Part shown: positions 5,638 through 6,695 of the stretch, piece after piece
Layout of the letters: each line of letters begins with the position of its first letter
Numbering within the stretch: the stretch's first letter is position 1
NCBI GenBank assembly: GCA_017455225.1
Contig: JAFTBL010000223.1
Span: 1-6,695 of the forward strand
Origin: Oscillospiraceae bacterium
Lineage (GTDB): Bacteria > Bacillota_A > Clostridia > Oscillospirales > Oscillospiraceae
Direction: 5' to 3'
DNA: 6,695 nucleotides
Program-made: the position numbers and the translations under genes
The notes under the pieces: generated by a model
Told to the model about the DNA's origin: nothing
Database searches by the model: none
The model's input: the letters and a program-made list of their open reading frames with translations, nothing else

Positions 5638-6288
5638 ATGAACAGCGAGCTGATCCGGCGGACGGAATCGTTTTTACGCCGCAAATTCGACGAGGGAGCG
5701 TACTTGACGGCGCACCCGGCGGACAAGGCCTACCGGCTGGAGCACACTGATCGTGTGGCCAACATCGGGCGGGAGATCGCCCGAAGAGAGGGCTTTGACG
5801 AGACAGAGCTGGTGATCGCCTGCCTTTTGCACGACGTGTCCTACTGCGAAGAATTCGGCGAGGACGGCTGGCGGGAACACGGCCGCCGCGCCGCCCGGAT
5901 CGCCCGGCCGTTTCTGCGGGAGCTGGGGCTGCCGGAGGAGCGGGTGCAGGACATCTGCTACGGTATCGCCATCCACGTGGACGACGAGGCGGACTTTGCC
6001 GGAGAGCGGACGCCCTTCGCCCTGTCTGTGGGCGACGCGGACAACATCGACCGGTTCGACGCCTACCGCATCCACGAAACGCTGTGTCAGGACGGTTTTT
6101 TGAACATGGCGCTGGCGGACAAAACGGCGCTGGCGGAAAAGCGGCTGACGCGGCTGCGAGAGCTGGCGGAGCTGCCTATGGCCACGGAGACGGCGAAAGA
6201 GCTGTGGCGGCAGAGGCTGACGTTCTATGTGGAATATTATGTAAACCTGTTATCCCAACTGAAAAACAGCGGGGCGATCACGGACTGA
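5638..6288 (+). CDS. HD domain-containing metal-dependent phosphohydrolase
   Basis: This 216-residue soluble protein has the HD-superfamily signature for a metal centre. His36 lies in RLEHTDRVA, followed by the His65-Asp66 pair in ACLLHDVSY. Further candidates are His81 in REHGRR, His113 in AIHVDD, and Asp134/Asp138 in VGDADNIDRFDAYR. The whole length is helical, as usual for the family. HD proteins of this kind hydrolyse phosphate esters, often of nucleotides; the substrate here cannot be told from sequence. No partner domain, membrane segment or signal peptide is present. The start at 5638 is chosen from ribosome-site spacing; 5632 would add two residues. It lies 53 bp before the 76-residue gene on the same strand with no terminator between, so they may share a transcript. 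Confidence 0.88.
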   Translation: MNSELIRRTESFLRRKFDEGAYLTAHPADKAYRLEHTDRVANIGREIARREGFDETELVIACLLHDVSYCEEFGEDGWREHGRRAARIARPFLRELGLPEERVQDICYGIAIHVDDEADFAGERTPFALSVGDADNIDRFDAYRIHETLCQDGFLNMALADKTALAEKRLTRLRELAELPMATETAKELWRQRLTFYVEYYVNLLSQLKNSGAITD

Positions 6289-6326
6289 CGGCGGGGATCT
6301 TTCGCGCTTCGGGGCATACTATCCCC

Positions 6327-6334
6327 GGAGGTGA
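6327..6334 (+). promoter_or_regulatory. Consensus ribosome binding site of the 76-residue gene
   Basis: GGAGGTGA is a full match to the anti-Shine-Dalgarno complement and lies 7 bp before the ATG at 6342. It is the strongest such site in the window and is the main evidence that the small gene is real and starts there. Confidence 0.85.
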
Positions 6335-6341
6335 CGAAAAG

Positions 6342-6572
6342 ATGAGACGAAAGCCGCCCCATGATGACGCACCGGACGTGCACGCGTTTTTCGGCAGCCC
6401 CGACAGCACGTTCGACGTGATCAACCAATTCGGCACGTACAACATCCAGCCCACAGCGGACGCGGACAACCTGTTTCCGCTGATCGCCCCCGGCCTGCCC
6501 CACCTGTGGCGGGACATGGCGCTGGGCAAGGACGAGCTGGACGATCCCGCGCCGAGTGAATTGTCAAACTAA
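6342..6572 (+). CDS. Small conserved-looking protein of unknown function (76 residues)
   Basis: I cannot assign a function. The 76-residue protein is acidic and soluble, with no signal peptide or membrane segment. It starts with a basic patch (MRRKPPHDD), then DVHAFFGSPDSTFDVINQFG (12-31), TYNIQPTADADNLFPLIAPG (32-51), and LPHLWRDMALGKDELDD (52-68). From memory, short hypothetical proteins with a similar FD-hN-aGTY-IQPT pattern occur in other Clostridia, but I could not check this. A perfect ribosome site precedes the ATG and codon use is GC-rich like its neighbours. The open frame continues upstream inside the HD gene but that is a shadow. The last five residues and the stop lie in sequence that may belong to the IS30-type element, so the original C terminus may have been altered. 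Confidence 0.8.
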   Translation: MRRKPPHDDAPDVHAFFGSPDSTFDVINQFGTYNIQPTADADNLFPLIAPGLPHLWRDMALGKDELDDPAPSELSN

Positions 6573-6695
6573 GTGCAACAGTTGAGAAGCTCAAGATTCC
6601 ACAACGACTGAGCAGAACGAAATCCAAGAACCTTACGAGGCCTGGCGTTGATCAACGCCAGGTTTCGTTTTAATGTAGCCGGAGCGACGCGGGAG
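6569..6695 (-). CDS. IS30 family transposase, C-terminal end (partial)
   Basis: The last 42 codons of a minus-strand gene enter from the right edge and end at TAG (6569-6571). The peptide contains LALINARPRKVLGFRSAQSL, and the RPRK-x-LG-[FYW]-[KR]-[ST] core preceded by hN is the C-terminal hallmark of IS30-type DDE transposases (usually NxRPRKxLGxxTPxEVF). A short tail LWNLELLNCCT follows. The catalytic DDE residues lie outside the window, so intactness cannot be judged. Its stop region overlaps the 3' end of the plus-strand 76-residue gene by 4 bp, tail to tail. The identification rests on one motif and is good but not certain. Confidence 0.72.
   Translation of the reverse strand, partial: SRVAPATLKRNLALINARPRKVLGFRSAQSLWNLELLNCCT
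6641..6671 (+). terminator. Hairpin with T-rich tail inside the transposase gene (possible plus-strand terminator)
   Basis: CCTGGCGTTG (6641-6650) and CAACGCCAGG (6653-6662) form a perfect inverted repeat around AT, followed on the plus strand by TTTCGTTTT. This has the form of a Rho-independent terminator for transcription coming from the HD and 76-residue genes. The same bases encode residues N-L-A-L-I-N-A-R-P of the transposase on the minus strand, so coding constraint could explain part of the symmetry. Confidence 0.6.

Larger units (their letters stand above)
6556..6695 (-). mobile_element. Right end of an IS30-type insertion sequence (partial)
   Basis: Base composition drops sharply after about 6556, and the minus strand encodes an IS30-like transposase C terminus that stops at 6569. 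IS30 elements place the transposase stop at or inside the terminal inverted repeat, so the element's end should be close to 6556-6569. The other end is outside the window, so the inverted repeats and target duplication cannot be compared, and the boundary is approximate. Confidence 0.6.

Noticed and set aside
6311..6326. GGGG/CCCC inverted repeat just before the ribosome site of the 76-residue gene
   Set aside because: A four-base stem with an 8-nt loop is expected by chance in such GC-rich sequence and leaves the ribosome site free.
6564..6671. Short plus-strand frame after the 76-residue gene
   Set aside because: It has no start codon or ribosome site and is antisense to the IS30 transposase end, which explains the sequence better.

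Overview
The window looks like a chromosomal segment from a high-GC member of the Clostridia, most like gut Oscillospiraceae. This is inferred from GC-rich coding sequence in a Gram-positive style: strong AGGAGG-type ribosome binding sites, SigA-type promoters that all have 17-bp spacers, Rho-independent terminators, tRNA genes with encoded CCA, and tandem feoA genes. No ribosomal RNA, CRISPR array or phage structural gene is visible.

Left part, all on the minus strand (read right to left). A TIGR00266/AIM24-like protein (3116-3799) is followed by an MscS-type mechanosensitive channel (1949-2968) with a strong terminator. Next come azlC-azlD (1111-1827 and 789-1118), a two-subunit branched-chain amino acid exporter with overlapping genes, its own promoter and a terminator. 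Last is a ferrous iron uptake operon: two different feoA genes (388-600 and 136-363) and the first codons of feoB (1-53, running off the window). The feo operon has a near-perfect SigA promoter. Three copies of a GTTAG-N6-CTAAC-type palindrome lie in it, two in the leader and one just before feoB. They are probably binding sites for an iron-responsive repressor.

Right part, all on the plus strand apart from the far end. A promoter back to back with that of the AIM24-like gene drives a GT4 glycosyltransferase (3951-5297) resembling diacylglycerol glucosyltransferases. A tRNA-Asp/tRNA-Thr pair (5379-5534) follows, with its own promoter and a palindromic terminator. Then come an HD-domain phosphohydrolase (5638-6288) and a 76-residue protein of unknown function (6342-6572).

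The far right end (about 6556-6695) has a different base composition. On the minus strand it encodes the C-terminal end of an IS30-type transposase, so the window ends inside an insertion sequence. The last codons and the stop of the 76-residue gene appear to overlap the element's terminus.

Most of the window is ordinary housekeeping and membrane physiology. The parts most worth a second look are the repeated palindromes of the feo operon, the hairpin between feoA and feoB, the uncharacterised 76-residue protein, and the IS30 junction.
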